From: Acidobacteriota bacterium
Lineage (GTDB): Bacteria > Acidobacteriota > Terriglobia > Terriglobales > Acidobacteriaceae
Reading direction: 5' to 3'
DNA: 64,000 nucleotides
Assembly (NCBI GenBank): GCA_031296115.1
Contig: JARLGI010000120.1
Location: 62,001 to 126,000 of the forward strand
Part shown: piece after piece, positions 8,608 through 17,297 of the stretch
Numbering within the stretch: the first letter of the stretch is position 1
Layout of the letters: every line of letters starts with the position of its first letter
Translations under genes and position numbers: made by a program
Notes under the pieces: generated by a model
Database searches by the model: none
The model's input: only the letters and a program-made list of their open reading frames with translations
What the model was told of the DNA's origin: nothing

Positions 8608-9063
8608 ATGAACACGGTGCTTCGCAAGATGCTGTTCGTGGACCTGATTCAGGGTCTCAAGGTGACCTTTCGCAATCAAGACCCGAAGGAGGTCATCACC
8701 GAGCAGTATCCTCTGCAGCGGCCGGAGATCGCGGAGCGTTTCCGCGGTGCACCCCGCCTCAACAACAACCCTGACACCAACGAGACGCTGTGTATCGCCT
8801 GCGACCTGTGCGCGCTGGCATGTCCGGAGCACTTGATTGTGGTCGGCAGCGAGCGCAACGAGAAGACCCGCCGCAAAGAGCTGACCGAATTCACTTACGA
8901 TCTGAGCCGCTGCATGTTCTGCGGCCTTTGCGAGGATGCCTGCCCGGTGGATGCACTCGAGCTGACCCAGGACTTCGAGATGGCGAACTACAGTCGCGAG
9001 GGACTCATCTGGGACCGCGAGACGCTGGAGAAGGGTCCACTGCCGAACGAATACCGGCGATAG
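8608..9063 (+). CDS. nuoI: NADH-quinone oxidoreductase subunit I (lone gene)
   Basis: The 151-residue protein carries two 4Fe-4S ferredoxin motifs: Cys62-65-68-72 (CIACDLCALACP) and Cys102-105-108-112 (CMFCGLCEDACP). The spacing, the N-terminal GLKVTFRN and the RFRGAPRL segment are those of NuoI, the complex I peripheral-arm subunit that holds clusters N6a and N6b. The length is slightly short for the family (usually 160-180). It has its own upstream region with TACACT at 8566-8571 and a purine-rich GGTCGAGG before ATG 8608. No other nuo gene is adjacent; nuoB is at 39.6 kb. A ferredoxin-type partner of another hydrogenase-like complex is less likely. Confidence 0.85.
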   Translation: MNTVLRKMLFVDLIQGLKVTFRNQDPKEVITEQYPLQRPEIAERFRGAPRLNNNPDTNETLCIACDLCALACPEHLIVVGSERNEKTRRKELTEFTYDLSRCMFCGLCEDACPVDALELTQDFEMANYSREGLIWDRETLEKGPLPNEYRR

Positions 9064-9349
9064 CCAAGCCAGTGATACTTGGATAAAGCCGGGCACGAGG
9101 AGCCCAGCGAGGCAAGCTCCACTTTTAACGGAAGAGATTCCGTGGTACTGTAGCCATCCATAAGAGCGTACTGCTTACTGCTGTTCTTATCTCTTCGTTT
9201 TCATACCGGATCATCGCTCTCATGCTCCGCGGACACAAATCTGTCTGAGCCGGGGAATACTGCCAGGTTGTGGAAGTGGCAGCCGACGCAGGAGTAACTC
9301 TGGTCACTTCAATCCCAAATCGAAGGTAATGGTAATAAGGAGCCAACTG

Positions 9350-9814
9350 ATGAAGAACATGATTCGTGCGACTGCGGCGCTGGCCTTTGCCGCCATGCTG
9401 CTGCCCAGTCTCTTAACCGCTCAAGCTGCCCCCGCGCGGCCGTTCCACGATGGCCCGGTGTGGGAGATCGCTTTCATTAAGGCAAAGCCGGGCGTCGGCC
9501 TGAAGTACATGGAGTATCTGGCGACCGAATGGAAAACCGAGCACGAGGCGCTGAAAAAGGCGGGGCTGATCCTTAACTACATGGTCATCGGCACCGAGGC
9601 GCACAGCCCGACCGATTTCGACTTGATGCTGATGACGCAATACAGGGACCTGGCAACCATGGAAGCCAACCAGGACAAAGAAGAGGCAGTGGTCAACCAG
9701 GCGCTGAACAGCAATGACCAGAAAATGATCGCAGGCTACCAGGAACGCGCCAATTGGCGGGAGATTATCGGCAACCGCCTGGCGCGCGAGGTCATTTTGG
9801 AGCCGAAGAAGTAA
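9350..9814 (+). CDS. small exported protein of unknown function
   Basis: 154 residues with a signal peptide (MIRATAALAFAAMLLPSLLTAQA). The mature part contains WEIAFIKAKPGVGLKYMEYLATEWK and DFDLMLMTQYRDLATME, which look like a dimeric alpha-beta barrel fold (ABM/EthD-like); this is a fold-level guess only. ATG 9350 is chosen because AAGGAG lies 8 nt upstream; an earlier GTG at 9329 has no ribosome-binding site. It stands alone and is followed by a bidirectional terminator. Confidence 0.65.
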   Translation: MKNMIRATAALAFAAMLLPSLLTAQAAPARPFHDGPVWEIAFIKAKPGVGLKYMEYLATEWKTEHEALKKAGLILNYMVIGTEAHSPTDFDLMLMTQYRDLATMEANQDKEEAVVNQALNSNDQKMIAGYQERANWREIIGNRLAREVILEPKK

Positions 9815-9837
9815 CTTCCGGACCTTGCCGACAAAAA

Positions 9838-9866
9838 GAAAGGCGCGAGCGATCGCGCCTTTTATC
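9838..9866. terminator. bidirectional rho-independent terminator
   Basis: Perfect 8-bp stem AGGCGCGA/TCGCGCCT (9841-9848 with 9853-9860) and 4-nt loop, with TTTTATCTT on the plus side and a matching A-rich run on the other. It separates two convergent genes. Confidence 0.85.
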
Positions 9867-9881
9867 TTGTCGCCGTGCCGC

Positions 9882-10439
9882 TTATTCGAAGATCAGAATC
9901 GCGGCCGCGATCACCGTGGTCCAGCGGCCACGCTTGTCGCCGACGGCGCTCTGCGTGATGTTGGCGGTACGCACGATCTTGTTGGAGAGCCGGTAGACTT
10001 CCTTCTTCTCGTCCCATGACTTGTCGGCGTCGAACTCGACATCCAGGGTCGTAGCCAGCATCTCTGCGGCGAGTTCCTCGGCGTAATCTCCGGCCACATC
10101 GTCGGTCTCACCGAACGAATGGTGCTCGCTGAGATAACCGTAAGTACTGTGGTCGGCCGGAATCGCCACCCCGATCGACGAAGCTGCCAGACGATGGGGC
10201 TCACGCGTAGAGTTCTCCGCTACCACAGCGAAGGTGACCTCTCCCGGCGACAGGTATTTCTGGCCGTCTTTGCGCGGGATTAGCTTGCAATTGGGAGGAA
10301 AGATGGATGAGACGCGCACCAAGTTCTGCGCGGCAATGCCCGCGTCACGCAGCGCCAATTCGAACGAAGTAAGCCGTTCCCGGTGCTTTCCCACGCCCTT
10401 GGTGAGAAAAATACGTTTGGGAACCATGTCTTTGGCCAA
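9882..10439 (-). CDS. pdaD: pyruvoyl-dependent arginine decarboxylase
   Basis: The 185-residue sequence matches the archaeal/bacterial PvlArgDC family. The self-cleavage site is visible as Ser44-Ser45 in [13 protein letters not shown]; cleavage there would convert Ser45 to the pyruvoyl cofactor of the larger subunit. Later conserved parts are [21 protein letters not shown] and the C-terminal [14 protein letters not shown]. The enzyme makes agmatine from arginine, the entry to polyamines, without PLP. TTG 10439 is preferred because GGAGG lies 9 nt upstream; an in-frame ATG at 10427 would be 21 nt from it. No agmatinase or spermidine synthase gene is near. It ends at the bidirectional terminator. 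Confidence 0.9.
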   Translation of the reverse strand: MAKDMVPKRIFLTKGVGKHRERLTSFELALRDAGIAAQNLVRVSSIFPPNCKLIPRKDGQKYLSPGEVTFAVVAENSTREPHRLAASSIGVAIPADHSTYGYLSEHHSFGETDDVAGDYAEELAAEMLATTLDVEFDADKSWDEKKEVYRLSNKIVRTANITQSAVGDKRGRWTTVIAAAILIFE

Positions 10440-10559
10440 TTTTCAAAGCCTCCACGGCGGATAGTAACCGAATTGTCAAAATAATACATGCCGGCGGTCA
10501 GGTCATGTGAAAACAACGTAAGAGCGGGAAAACCTGTAAAAAGGTTCCCTGGTCAACAC

Positions 10560-11462
10560 TCACACCGTGCTTGCGGCTGGAATTGGCTTCTGCTTGACTG
10601 CTATGTCAATGAACGCCAGTGCGGCGCGGCTGAGCGCCTTGTCTTTGCGGTACACCAAGGCAAGGTCCCGCCGAATGCCGGCGTCGGCTAATGCCAGGAC
10701 AGCTAGCGCCCTCGCCCGCAGGTCCTCCGCCACGTGCGACCGGGGAACAAATCCGACACCCACGTCGGCAGCCACGAAGCGCTTCATCAACTCACTCGAG
10801 TCCAGTTCCATAGAAACGATGGGCTTCAGGCCGCGTTCGTGAAATAGGGTTTCCAGCGCGTCGCGAGTGCGCCCGACCTTAGGCAGTAGCAATGGATACT
10901 CGACCACTTCGGCGACCGTGGCTGTCGCCTGTGCGGCCAACGGGTGATGCGGCGGCGTGATAACTACCAGCTCATCGTGATGAATCGGTACGACGGTCAG
11001 CCGCTTGTCCGGAACCGGCAAGGACACGACACCAAAATCGCAGGAGTTCTCGATGATCGCTTCTAGGATCTTGTTATGCTCCAGGCGCTTCACGCTGACC
11101 GCGACGCTGGGATACTGGCGTTTGAATTCGGCAAAGACCTCAGGCAGGATGTGCAGGCACGTGCCTTCATTGGCGGAGACGACGATCTCGCCGCGCGGCA
11201 CGCGATGCATTTCAGCCAGCGCGACCAGCATGATGCGGCGCTGCTCCAGCGTGTCTTCCACGTACTTCTGGAACACTTTGCCGGCAGCGGTGACCGCAAC
11301 CTTCCCGCCGCTACGATCGAGCAACTTGGCGCCCACTTCCTCTTCCAGCGCGCGAATCTGCGACGAGATGGCCGGCTGGGTGCGGAAACGCCGCTCCGCC
11401 GCTCGCGAGAAGCTGCTGAGCCGCGCGACCTCCAGAAATGTCTCCAGCTGATCGAAGTCCAT
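10560..11462 (-). CDS. LysR-family transcriptional regulator
   Basis: 300 residues with the usual layout: an N-terminal winged helix-turn-helix (DFDQLETFLEVARLSSFSRAAERR... TQPAISSQIRALEEEVGAKL, residues 2-60) and a periplasmic-binding-protein-like effector domain from about 90 (GEIVVSANEGTCLHILPEVFAEF). ATG 11462 is preferred over an in-frame TTG 24 bases earlier because the family begins directly with the M-x-x-x-Q-L-E-T-F helix. It is divergent from glutamine synthetase across 438 bp, the classic arrangement in which a LysR protein controls its neighbour, but the effector is unknown. The effector-domain style resembles CysB/NdhR-like members only loosely. Confidence 0.88.
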   Translation of the reverse strand: MDFDQLETFLEVARLSSFSRAAERRFRTQPAISSQIRALEEEVGAKLLDRSGGKVAVTAAGKVFQKYVEDTLEQRRIMLVALAEMHRVPRGEIVVSANEGTCLHILPEVFAEFKRQYPSVAVSVKRLEHNKILEAIIENSCDFGVVSLPVPDKRLTVVPIHHDELVVITPPHHPLAAQATATVAEVVEYPLLLPKVGRTRDALETLFHERGLKPIVSMELDSSELMKRFVAADVGVGFVPRSHVAEDLRARALAVLALADAGIRRDLALVYRKDKALSRAALAFIDIAVKQKPIPAASTV

Positions 11463-11900
11463 AAGGCGGTGGTGAGCCGTTGACAATTAGCACTTGGCAA
11501 AACAACCGACGCTGACGGCAGAACGGTTGCAAGGCGAATGCCTCGGATGCGGTCTTGCCCATGGATTGCACCCTCATTCTACGTGTCAGCGCGGCGTTTC
11601 GTCAGCAGAATCAAGCGATTGCAGGGCATAAACTCACGTTATACCGACGATAAGAACATTGTATTTTCTATCGCTTTAGGTGGCGCGTATGCTTATCTGT
11701 GCCTCTGGGCAAGTCCCTCGGACACAGACTTCCCGACCAATGCAGTTTGCAGTTCCGAATTCCTACTCCGGAATCTTGTACCGCTCCGCGCATGCTGCCG
11801 CTGGACGCGCGGGTGCTGCTGTTCCCAATCATCCAAAACGCAATGCAACCCTCGTTCTCGCGACCGCCGCCGTGCGCGCGAGCCGATAAGGAGAACCAGA
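11463..11900. other. divergent intergenic region, LysR gene / glnA
   Basis: 438 bp without a credible gene; an open frame here is simply the glnA frame extended upstream. A T-N11-A palindrome at 11628-11642 and a TTGCAG (11620-11625) about 15 bp before TATACC hint at regulation near 11.6 kb. The remaining 250 bp before glnA show no clear element beyond the AAGGAG ribosome-binding site. Confidence 0.5.
11628..11642. promoter_or_regulatory. candidate LysR box between the LysR gene and glnA
   Basis: ATAAACTCACGTTAT is an interrupted palindrome (ATAA-N7-TTAT) that fits the T-N11-A pattern of LysR operators. It lies within a TTGCAG/TATACC promoter-like pair, where binding could affect divergent transcription. 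Confidence 0.4.
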
Positions 11901-13325
11901 ATGGCCGATACCAAGCCTGATCCGAAAGCAGTCCTGGCATTTGTGAAGGAGCACAATATCCAAATCCTCGACCTGCGCTTTACCGACTTACCCGGACTGT
12001 GGCACCACGTTTCTTATCCCATCGCCCAACTCAGCGAATCCTCCTTCGAAGAAGGCTTTGGCATGGACGGTTCTTCCATCCGCGGCTGGGCCGCCATTCA
12101 TGAGAGCGACATGCTGCTGATTCCCGATCCGGCGAAATATGTGCTCGATCCCTTTACCGAAGTTCCCACGCTGGTAATGGTGTGCGACGTCATCGATCCC
12201 GTCACCAAACAGCGCTACGATCGCGACCCGCGCTACATCGCCAAGAAAGCCGAGATGTACCTGGCCTCAACCGGGCTTGCGGACACAGCGTATTTCGGCG
12301 CCGAGGCCGAGTTCTTCATCTTCGACAACGTGCGCTTCGACCAGAACGAGCACGAGGGCTACTACTTTATTGACGCCGAGGAGGGCCGCTGGAACTCGGG
12401 CCGGGCAGAAAACAACCTCGGATACCGGCCGCGCTATAAAGAGGGTTACTTCCCGGTGCCGCCGACCGATCACTACCAGGACCTTCGTACCGAGATGGCA
12501 CTCACCATGCAAGGCTGCGGGCTGACGGTCGAGTGCCATCATCACGAGGTCGCGACCGGCGGCCAGACCGAGATTGACCTGAAGTTCGATTCTCTGCTGA
12601 AGTCCGCTGACGGCATGATGCTCTACAAGTACATCGTGCGGAATGTTGCCAACCAGTATGGCAAGACCGTGACGTTCATGCCCAAGCCGCTCTTCCAGGA
12701 CAACGGCAGCGGCATGCACTGTCATCAGTCGCTGTGGCAGGCAGGGAAACCGCTGTTCGCGGGCGACGGGTATGCGGGATTGTCGCAGATGGCGTTGTGG
12801 TATATCGGCGGGCTTATCAAGCACGGACCTGCCTTGTCCGCGATCATCGCGCCGACTACCAACTCGTACAAGCGTCTGGTGCCGGGCTTCGAAGCGCCGG
12901 TGAACCTGGCGTATTCGCGGCGCAACCGTTCGGCGGCGTGCCGGATTCCCATGTACTCGGCTTCACCGAAGGCGAAGCGCGTGGAGTTCCGTCCGCCGGA
13001 CCCGAGTTGCAATCCCTACCTGGCGTTTTCCGCGATGCTGATGGCCGGACTCGACGGTATCGAGAACAAGATCGATCCCGGACAGCCGCTGGACAAGGAC
13101 ATCTACGATCTCGGGCCGGAGGAGTTGGCGAAGGTGCCATCCATGCCCGGCTCTCTGGAGTCGGCCCTCGACCATCTCGCCCGCGACTATCAGTTCCTGC
13201 TCAAAGGCGACGTCTTCACCGAAGAGATGCTGAACACCTATATCGATTACAAGCGGGAGAAGGAAGTGAACGCCATGCGTTTGCGTCCGCATCCGTACGA
13301 GTTCCAGATGTACTACGACATCTAG
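11901..13325 (+). CDS. glnA: type I glutamine synthetase
   Basis: 474 residues, the normal length for bacterial GSI. The beta-Grasp domain begins near residue 15; the catalytic signatures [11 protein letters not shown] (about 54), the substrate loop [10 protein letters not shown] (about 268) and the ATP loop [13 protein letters not shown] (about 318) are all intact. Tyr402 in DIYDLGPEE matches the adenylylated Tyr397 of the E. coli enzyme, so this is the type I-beta form, likely regulated by GlnE adenylylation (not in this window). It joins ammonia to glutamate using ATP in the cytosol. ATG 11901 has AAGGAG 7 nt upstream. The divergent LysR gene is a candidate regulator. Confidence 0.97.
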   Translation: MADTKPDPKAVLAFVKEHNIQILDLRFTDLPGLWHHVSYPIAQLSESSFEEGFGMDGSSIRGWAAIHESDMLLIPDPAKYVLDPFTEVPTLVMVCDVIDPVTKQRYDRDPRYIAKKAEMYLASTGLADTAYFGAEAEFFIFDNVRFDQNEHEGYYFIDAEEGRWNSGRAENNLGYRPRYKEGYFPVPPTDHYQDLRTEMALTMQGCGLTVECHHHEVATGGQTEIDLKFDSLLKSADGMMLYKYIVRNVANQYGKTVTFMPKPLFQDNGSGMHCHQSLWQAGKPLFAGDGYAGLSQMALWYIGGLIKHGPALSAIIAPTTNSYKRLVPGFEAPVNLAYSRRNRSAACRIPMYSASPKAKRVEFRPPDPSCNPYLAFSAMLMAGLDGIENKIDPGQPLDKDIYDLGPEELAKVPSMPGSLESALDHLARDYQFLLKGDVFTEEMLNTYIDYKREKEVNAMRLRPHPYEFQMYYDI

Positions 13326-13352
13326 AACTGGTCGGGGCCTGCCCCATATTGT

Positions 13353-13383
13353 CTCCGCTGACTATCCCTAGTCAGCGGAGTTT
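13353..13383 (+). terminator. hairpin terminator after glnA
   Basis: A perfect 12-bp stem (13353-13364 with 13369-13380, CTCCGCTGACTA and its complement) and a TCCC loop, followed by a short TTTCCC tail. The stem is strong and the T-run weak. Confidence 0.75.
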
Positions 13384-13438
13384 CCCTGCTGTTTGGTCAC
13401 GGCGAGAAACACGGTTGAGAAAAGAAATGAGCGCCCTT

Positions 13439-14197
13439 TTATTGCGGAGGCTGCTGTACTCGCAGGAGAATGCCGCTGCCGCTGCGCACGAGCACATTGC
13501 TTGCAGATTCCAAAACAATTTCGCCCGGGGGACTGCTGCGGCCGGCATGCGAAATCTTCAGATCGCTGAATCCGTAGGGCCCGCACGCCGAAGTGGAAAA
13601 AAGCCATAGCGATTGCTCAAGGTTGCTGCCGTCGATAGGCCCCCTACAGCCGCGATCGGGCACCGCCATCAATGCCGCAGTTACGTCACCACCGACAGTC
13701 GCCTTGCCTACCAGTTGGTTATCGTTGCCCGCGAAAACCTGACCACTGCCGCGATATACAACGTCGCCGCCCACTTGGACCGTAGTCCAGTCCGCTATGC
13801 TGGTGCCGTATTCGTCGAAGTTATTTGTGGGCAATTGCGCCTCGAAGACGTCGGTCGTCGAAGCGATCGCGCGCACGTCAGTGGTCAGGGGCATAGAGTG
13901 TCCTTGCGAACTCAGTCCGTCGAACTTCAAGACCAGGCGAGACCCCGAGGTGCTGGTGGGCCGGTCTACCTGGAGAATTTTCCCGGTGACCTGGGCGCCG
14001 GCGCGAATCCGGGCGCCGTCCGGCAACAGCACATCTTGCATGAGCCGCCCTGAGATCTTCTCACCCGGCTTGCTCTTCTTAGCGTTGAGGCTGGAGTTCA
14101 GCATGACCGGTAACGCGGTTCCCGGCGGGATTTCCTGCGCCGAAATCATCGTCGCTGATAGCACGCAACCTACGGCAAACATTCGTAGGCATCTCAT
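13439..14197 (-). CDS. exported protein of unknown function
   Basis: 252 residues, with a signal peptide (MFAVGCVLSATMISAQ). The mature part begins IPPGTALPVMLNSSLNAKKSKPGEKISGRLMQDVLLPDG and RAGAQVTGKILQV, a pattern of short beta-strands that resembles periplasmic/outer-surface beta-sandwich proteins; similar sequences are frequent in Acidobacteria (from memory, not checked). Two pairs of Cys (PDRGCRGP, STSACGPYG) could form disulfides. A GGGAG ribosome-binding site lies 7 nt before the ATG. It is the first of several envelope proteins in this stretch; no catalytic motif is seen. Confidence 0.6.
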   Translation of the reverse strand: MRCLRMFAVGCVLSATMISAQEIPPGTALPVMLNSSLNAKKSKPGEKISGRLMQDVLLPDGARIRAGAQVTGKILQVDRPTSTSGSRLVLKFDGLSSQGHSMPLTTDVRAIASTTDVFEAQLPTNNFDEYGTSIADWTTVQVGGDVVYRGSGQVFAGNDNQLVGKATVGGDVTAALMAVPDRGCRGPIDGSNLEQSLWLFSTSACGPYGFSDLKISHAGRSSPPGEIVLESASNVLVRSGSGILLRVQQPPQ

Positions 14198-14340
14198 GTC
14201 ACAACTCCCGCGCGAACCACTCTTGGGCTGAGAGGTCTAGACGCGATGCGTCGCGCCGCACTTCCTTCTACGTTGATGCCAGAAAGCGGTCAGAGTTGCA
14301 AAGGCGATAACGGGAGAGCAATTTCAGGCAATGCGGCTCA

Positions 14341-14374
14341 AGAAAAAAAGGGCAGCGCGCTTTCGCGGCCGCCC
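14341..14374 (-). terminator. terminator after the large porin-like gene
   Basis: Read on the minus strand, GGGCGGCCGCG-AAAG-CGCGCTGCCC forms a GC-rich hairpin followed by a run of seven T. Confidence 0.7.
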
Positions 14375-14400
14375 CTCTGCCGTCTGATGGAGGGAGTAGG

Positions 14401-16392
14401 TTAGAAGGTAAAGACTGGCCCGAACTCCGTGCGCCAGTCGGTGTACGTGCAGTTAGGCAGTCCCGCGATTTTAGTAGTGCAGGCGCCCTTGTCGTTGGGT
14501 AGGGCATAGCTGCCATACTTGGTCTCTTCAAAGCCGAACGTGACCCAGGGGTTCATCTTGTAGAAGACGGTCACGACGTTTTGATTGCTCTTGTAGGGTC
14601 CGGCTCCGCTCGCGCCAATGTCCTTGGCTTTGCGGAAGTCGGCAGTGTTGGCCTCATCCACGCCGTAGGTGTAGTAGGCTTGCCAGCCCGCATTCCGCCC
14701 CTTTACGTCGGCATTAAACCAACGCGAGAGAGGGAACCCAGCCTGTATGAAGCCGCCGTAAGCGCGAATCGGCCGCTGCGGAGCGACCACCGGGGTGCCG
14801 GCACCATTGAGGCCGAAGGCCACGGTGGAAGAGTTGTCCACGGATGCCCCGGTCGCCAGTTTCGTCAGTCCACCGGTGTAGTTGTAGTTCGACAGGAGCT
14901 GGCCGCCGAAGAAGAACCTTAGGTCAGCACCGCTGTAGATGCTGCCTACCAGGGTAAACCAGCGGGTTGGAAGTGAAGCGGCCAACTGATTGCCGTAGCC
15001 ATTACTGTTGGCATCCACGCCTCTGGGGAAGGCCGTCTTGTAGGCGGTCGGTACGGCCGATGCCAGAACCGTTGCCTGACGCTGCGTATAGAAGCCGCTC
15101 CAGAGGACCTGGGCCGGCACAACGCCTGGTGCTTTGTCGAGTTGGAATTGCAAAACGGTCCGGGCTTCGATTTCCGGTTTGCCGGAGTCCGCGCCCTGGC
15201 GTTCGCCGTATCCCAACTGATTGGCCGTTCCATCGGTGACGGTGCAGGTGGTCGGCGTACCCAAGGTTGTGATGGTGCAAGTGACCGCATCCGCGGGCAG
15301 GTTACCTTCCGCCGGAGTCATGATCGCGACTTCAGGGGTAAACTTCCAGTTTCGCGAGCCGCCCAGCTTCTGTACAAACCCAAGCCGCATCTGCGGAGCG
15401 CGCTCGTAAACGTTGCCCCAGTAGGCGCCGTAGAACGTCGTCTCAAACAAGGTTGGCAAAGCGCTGGAGCCGAAGATGGTCCAATCCTGCCCAGCTTCAA
15501 AGAAGACGTCGGTGTTGGGATTCACCTGCCAGTCAATCCGCCCGTAGGCCAAACGCAGCGAAAGTGCATTGCTGCGAATGGTCGAAACGTTGCGGTTGTC
15601 CGCCCGGCTGAAGTTGCCTTCGAAGTCAGCCTCGATTTGACCGGTGACGGTGATGTTCTTCGAGATATCCGGCCACTCAAACTTCGAACCGAAACGGGTT
15701 GCGCGGGCCTTGATGTGGAATTCTGGGTTGTTGTTGGGACCGGTGTCCGCATTCAGGAAGCCCGGCACGACGAAATCGTCGCCGCGAGGCAAACTGCTGT
15801 CATACGCTGCCGTAGCTTTGACGAAGCCGTAAGGCGTTACTCGCACCGCGCCCAACGTCAATGCGGGAGCAAGACCATCTTTCTTCGCGGGATCAACCGG
15901 CAGCACGCGCAGTGGCGCAATCGCCGGAATGACTACCGGGCCGGCCGGCTGGGTGACCTTAACGGTTTGCGCCGCTTGTCCAGTGACCAAGCTGGCGCTC
16001 TGGATGGGATTCGATTCGGTATCGATCATGGTGTGGTCGGTGTCTGTCTCGGCAGCAGCCTTCAAACCCGCCACTTCCGAGTCATTGACCACTCCTTTGG
16101 CTTTTAACAGAAGGAGCAGCTGTTCCATGCCCGCAGAACCGGATGCGTTGCGCAGACTGTTGGCTTCGGCCGAGGTCAAGATTCCTTTTTTCACCAGGAG
16201 ATCGACCAGAGTGGGGTTAATGACACTTCCTGCGCCTACGGAGGTGCCGCTGTTGGGCGCGGCAGTGGCAGCCGCGCTGGTTGGATCGACGGTGGTCGCA
16301 GCACTTGAGTCGGCAGCGTAACCAGCCCACGGAATCAAGCAATATGCGAGCACAACCAAAGCCAGTACCGATGACCGGAGAGAGTTTCGCAT
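14401..16392 (-). CDS. porin-like outer-membrane beta-barrel protein
   Basis: 663 residues. A signal peptide (LALVVLAYCLIPWAGYA) is followed by a Ser/Ala/Thr-rich linker and two short helical segments that look alike (LVDLLVKKGILTSAEANSL and MEQLLLLLKAKGVVNDSEV). From about residue 165 the sequence alternates aromatic and polar residues, with many Gly/Asn turns, as in phosphate-selective or long-chain porins, and ends in WRTEFGPVFTF with the terminal Phe typical of Omp proteins recognised by BamA. It probably forms a diffusion channel; the solute is unknown. ATG 16392 has GGAGG 7 nt upstream; a frame extension to 16416 is ignored. It has a strong promoter and a CRP/FNR-type site. Confidence 0.75.
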   Translation of the reverse strand: MRNSLRSSVLALVVLAYCLIPWAGYAADSSAATTVDPTSAAATAAPNSGTSVGAGSVINPTLVDLLVKKGILTSAEANSLRNASGSAGMEQLLLLLKAKGVVNDSEVAGLKAAAETDTDHTMIDTESNPIQSASLVTGQAAQTVKVTQPAGPVVIPAIAPLRVLPVDPAKKDGLAPALTLGAVRVTPYGFVKATAAYDSSLPRGDDFVVPGFLNADTGPNNNPEFHIKARATRFGSKFEWPDISKNITVTGQIEADFEGNFSRADNRNVSTIRSNALSLRLAYGRIDWQVNPNTDVFFEAGQDWTIFGSSALPTLFETTFYGAYWGNVYERAPQMRLGFVQKLGGSRNWKFTPEVAIMTPAEGNLPADAVTCTITTLGTPTTCTVTDGTANQLGYGERQGADSGKPEIEARTVLQFQLDKAPGVVPAQVLWSGFYTQRQATVLASAVPTAYKTAFPRGVDANSNGYGNQLAASLPTRWFTLVGSIYSGADLRFFFGGQLLSNYNYTGGLTKLATGASVDNSSTVAFGLNGAGTPVVAPQRPIRAYGGFIQAGFPLSRWFNADVKGRNAGWQAYYTYGVDEANTADFRKAKDIGASGAGPYKSNQNVVTVFYKMNPWVTFGFEETKYGSYALPNDKGACTTKIAGLPNCTYTDWRTEFGPVFTF

Positions 16393-16501
16393 CTTCGCCT
16401 CCAAGCGTTTAGGCACAATTTCGGTTTCAGATCGAAAAGCGTGGCGTCACCGGATCTCTCTGGAGATCCTTCCACCCTCTGTAATTGCACCTTGGGGCGT
16501 A

Positions 16502-16529
16502 ACAATAACGGGATGTTAAGCATTGTCAA
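16502..16529 (-). promoter_or_regulatory. sigma70-type promoter of the porin-like gene
   Basis: On the minus strand, TTGACA (16524-16529) and TATTGT (16502-16507) are 16 bp apart. The predicted start of transcription is near 16495, giving a leader of about 100 nt that contains a GGATCTC-TCTG-GAGATCC hairpin and the GGAGG site. Confidence 0.65.
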
Positions 16530-16551
16530 GCGGATATGTCTCACGCTGGCG

Positions 16552-16567
16552 TGTGACAGCCGTCACA
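16552..16567. promoter_or_regulatory. CRP/FNR-family operator palindrome
   Basis: TGTGACAGCCGTCACA is an exact TGTGA-N6-TCACA palindrome, extended by one more base pair on each side. Its centre is about 64 bp upstream of the predicted start, close to the class I activator position. A second half-site GTGTGACA lies at 16574-16581. Confidence 0.55.
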
Positions 16568-16814
16568 CGAGGGGTGTGACATACGGCGGATGATTAGGGA
16601 GTAACCATCTTTTGTTTGTGTGAGATAGGGGGTTCTAATTGCTCCCGATGTAGACAGGTATACCGGCTATGCTACTTTCGGGGTAGAGCGGGGGCGAGAA
16701 CCGGCAAACTGCACCTGTGCATGAGGGATGGGCACGGTGCACTCACCACTCCATTCTCGGCAGCTCATACGGCAGACCGGTCTTCAACCCGCCAAATGAT
16801 CGATGCGTCGCTGT
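16568..16814. other. intergenic remainder upstream of the porin operator
   Basis: Beyond the half-site at 16574-16581 I see no gene, promoter pair, hairpin with T-run or riboswitch motif in this stretch; it precedes the 3' end of the OmpA-like gene. Confidence 0.5.
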
Positions 16815-17297
16815 CTACATAAGTAGTTCAGGCGCTATCATGTCGCCGCGACGGTTCTTCTGGAAACACGCCTCGTCCTTCTGATTACAGACCTGGTACA
16901 GCTTGCCCCAGCCCGTAGCGAAGCCGATCTGCGCTTCATTCACGCCGCGGCTTACCAAGGAGCTCTTGATCCATTGAGCACGCCGGTACGACAGCACCAG
17001 GTTGTAAACGACATCGCCGCGAATGTCGGCATAAGCCTGGATCCAGAACTTGGCATCGGGATGCTGCTTCAACCAGGCAGCGTCAGCGTCGAGCACCGCG
17101 GGATCAATCACCTTGGTGTAGATGTTGAACGGAAAGTACACTTCCTTCACGTTCTGGTTGAGTTCCGACATTTGGGAGGAAGCCTGAGTGGCGCTGGTTT
17201 GGGCCGTAGCTGGAGCGGACAGCACCAGAACGAATACCCCAATCAGTAAGATGCCGAATGAAGCCCACGAATATCTCAGAGATGGAACTCCTTGCAT
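16815..17297 (-). CDS. OmpA-like C-terminal domain protein
   Basis: 160 residues: a signal peptide/anchor (ASFGILLIGVFVLVLSAPATAQ) and one OmpA/MotB-type peptidoglycan-binding domain. The domain start VYFPFNIYTKVIDPAVLDADAAWLK, the AYADIRGD segment (normally G-x-x-D-x-x-G) and the YRRAQWIKSSLVSRGVNEAQI helix fit Pal/OmpA proteins that tie the outer membrane to the wall. Its signature NxxLSxxRA is kept in the form NLVLSYRRA. Two late Cys (CNQKDEAC) may pair. ATG 17297 is chosen because GGAGG lies 5 nt upstream, inside the longer frame that begins at 17309. Confidence 0.7.
   Translation of the reverse strand: MQGVPSLRYSWASFGILLIGVFVLVLSAPATAQTSATQASSQMSELNQNVKEVYFPFNIYTKVIDPAVLDADAAWLKQHPDAKFWIQAYADIRGDVVYNLVLSYRRAQWIKSSLVSRGVNEAQIGFATGWGKLYQVCNQKDEACFQKNRRGDMIAPELLM

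Noticed and set aside
9125-9346. 73-residue minus-strand frame between nuoI and the small exported protein
   Set aside because: No ribosome-binding site, no family likeness and no codon bias; treated as non-coding.
16600-16760. G-rich stretch that recalls a c-di-GMP riboswitch
   Set aside because: The conserved GEMM core cannot be aligned and no downstream gene starts on that strand within 900 bp.
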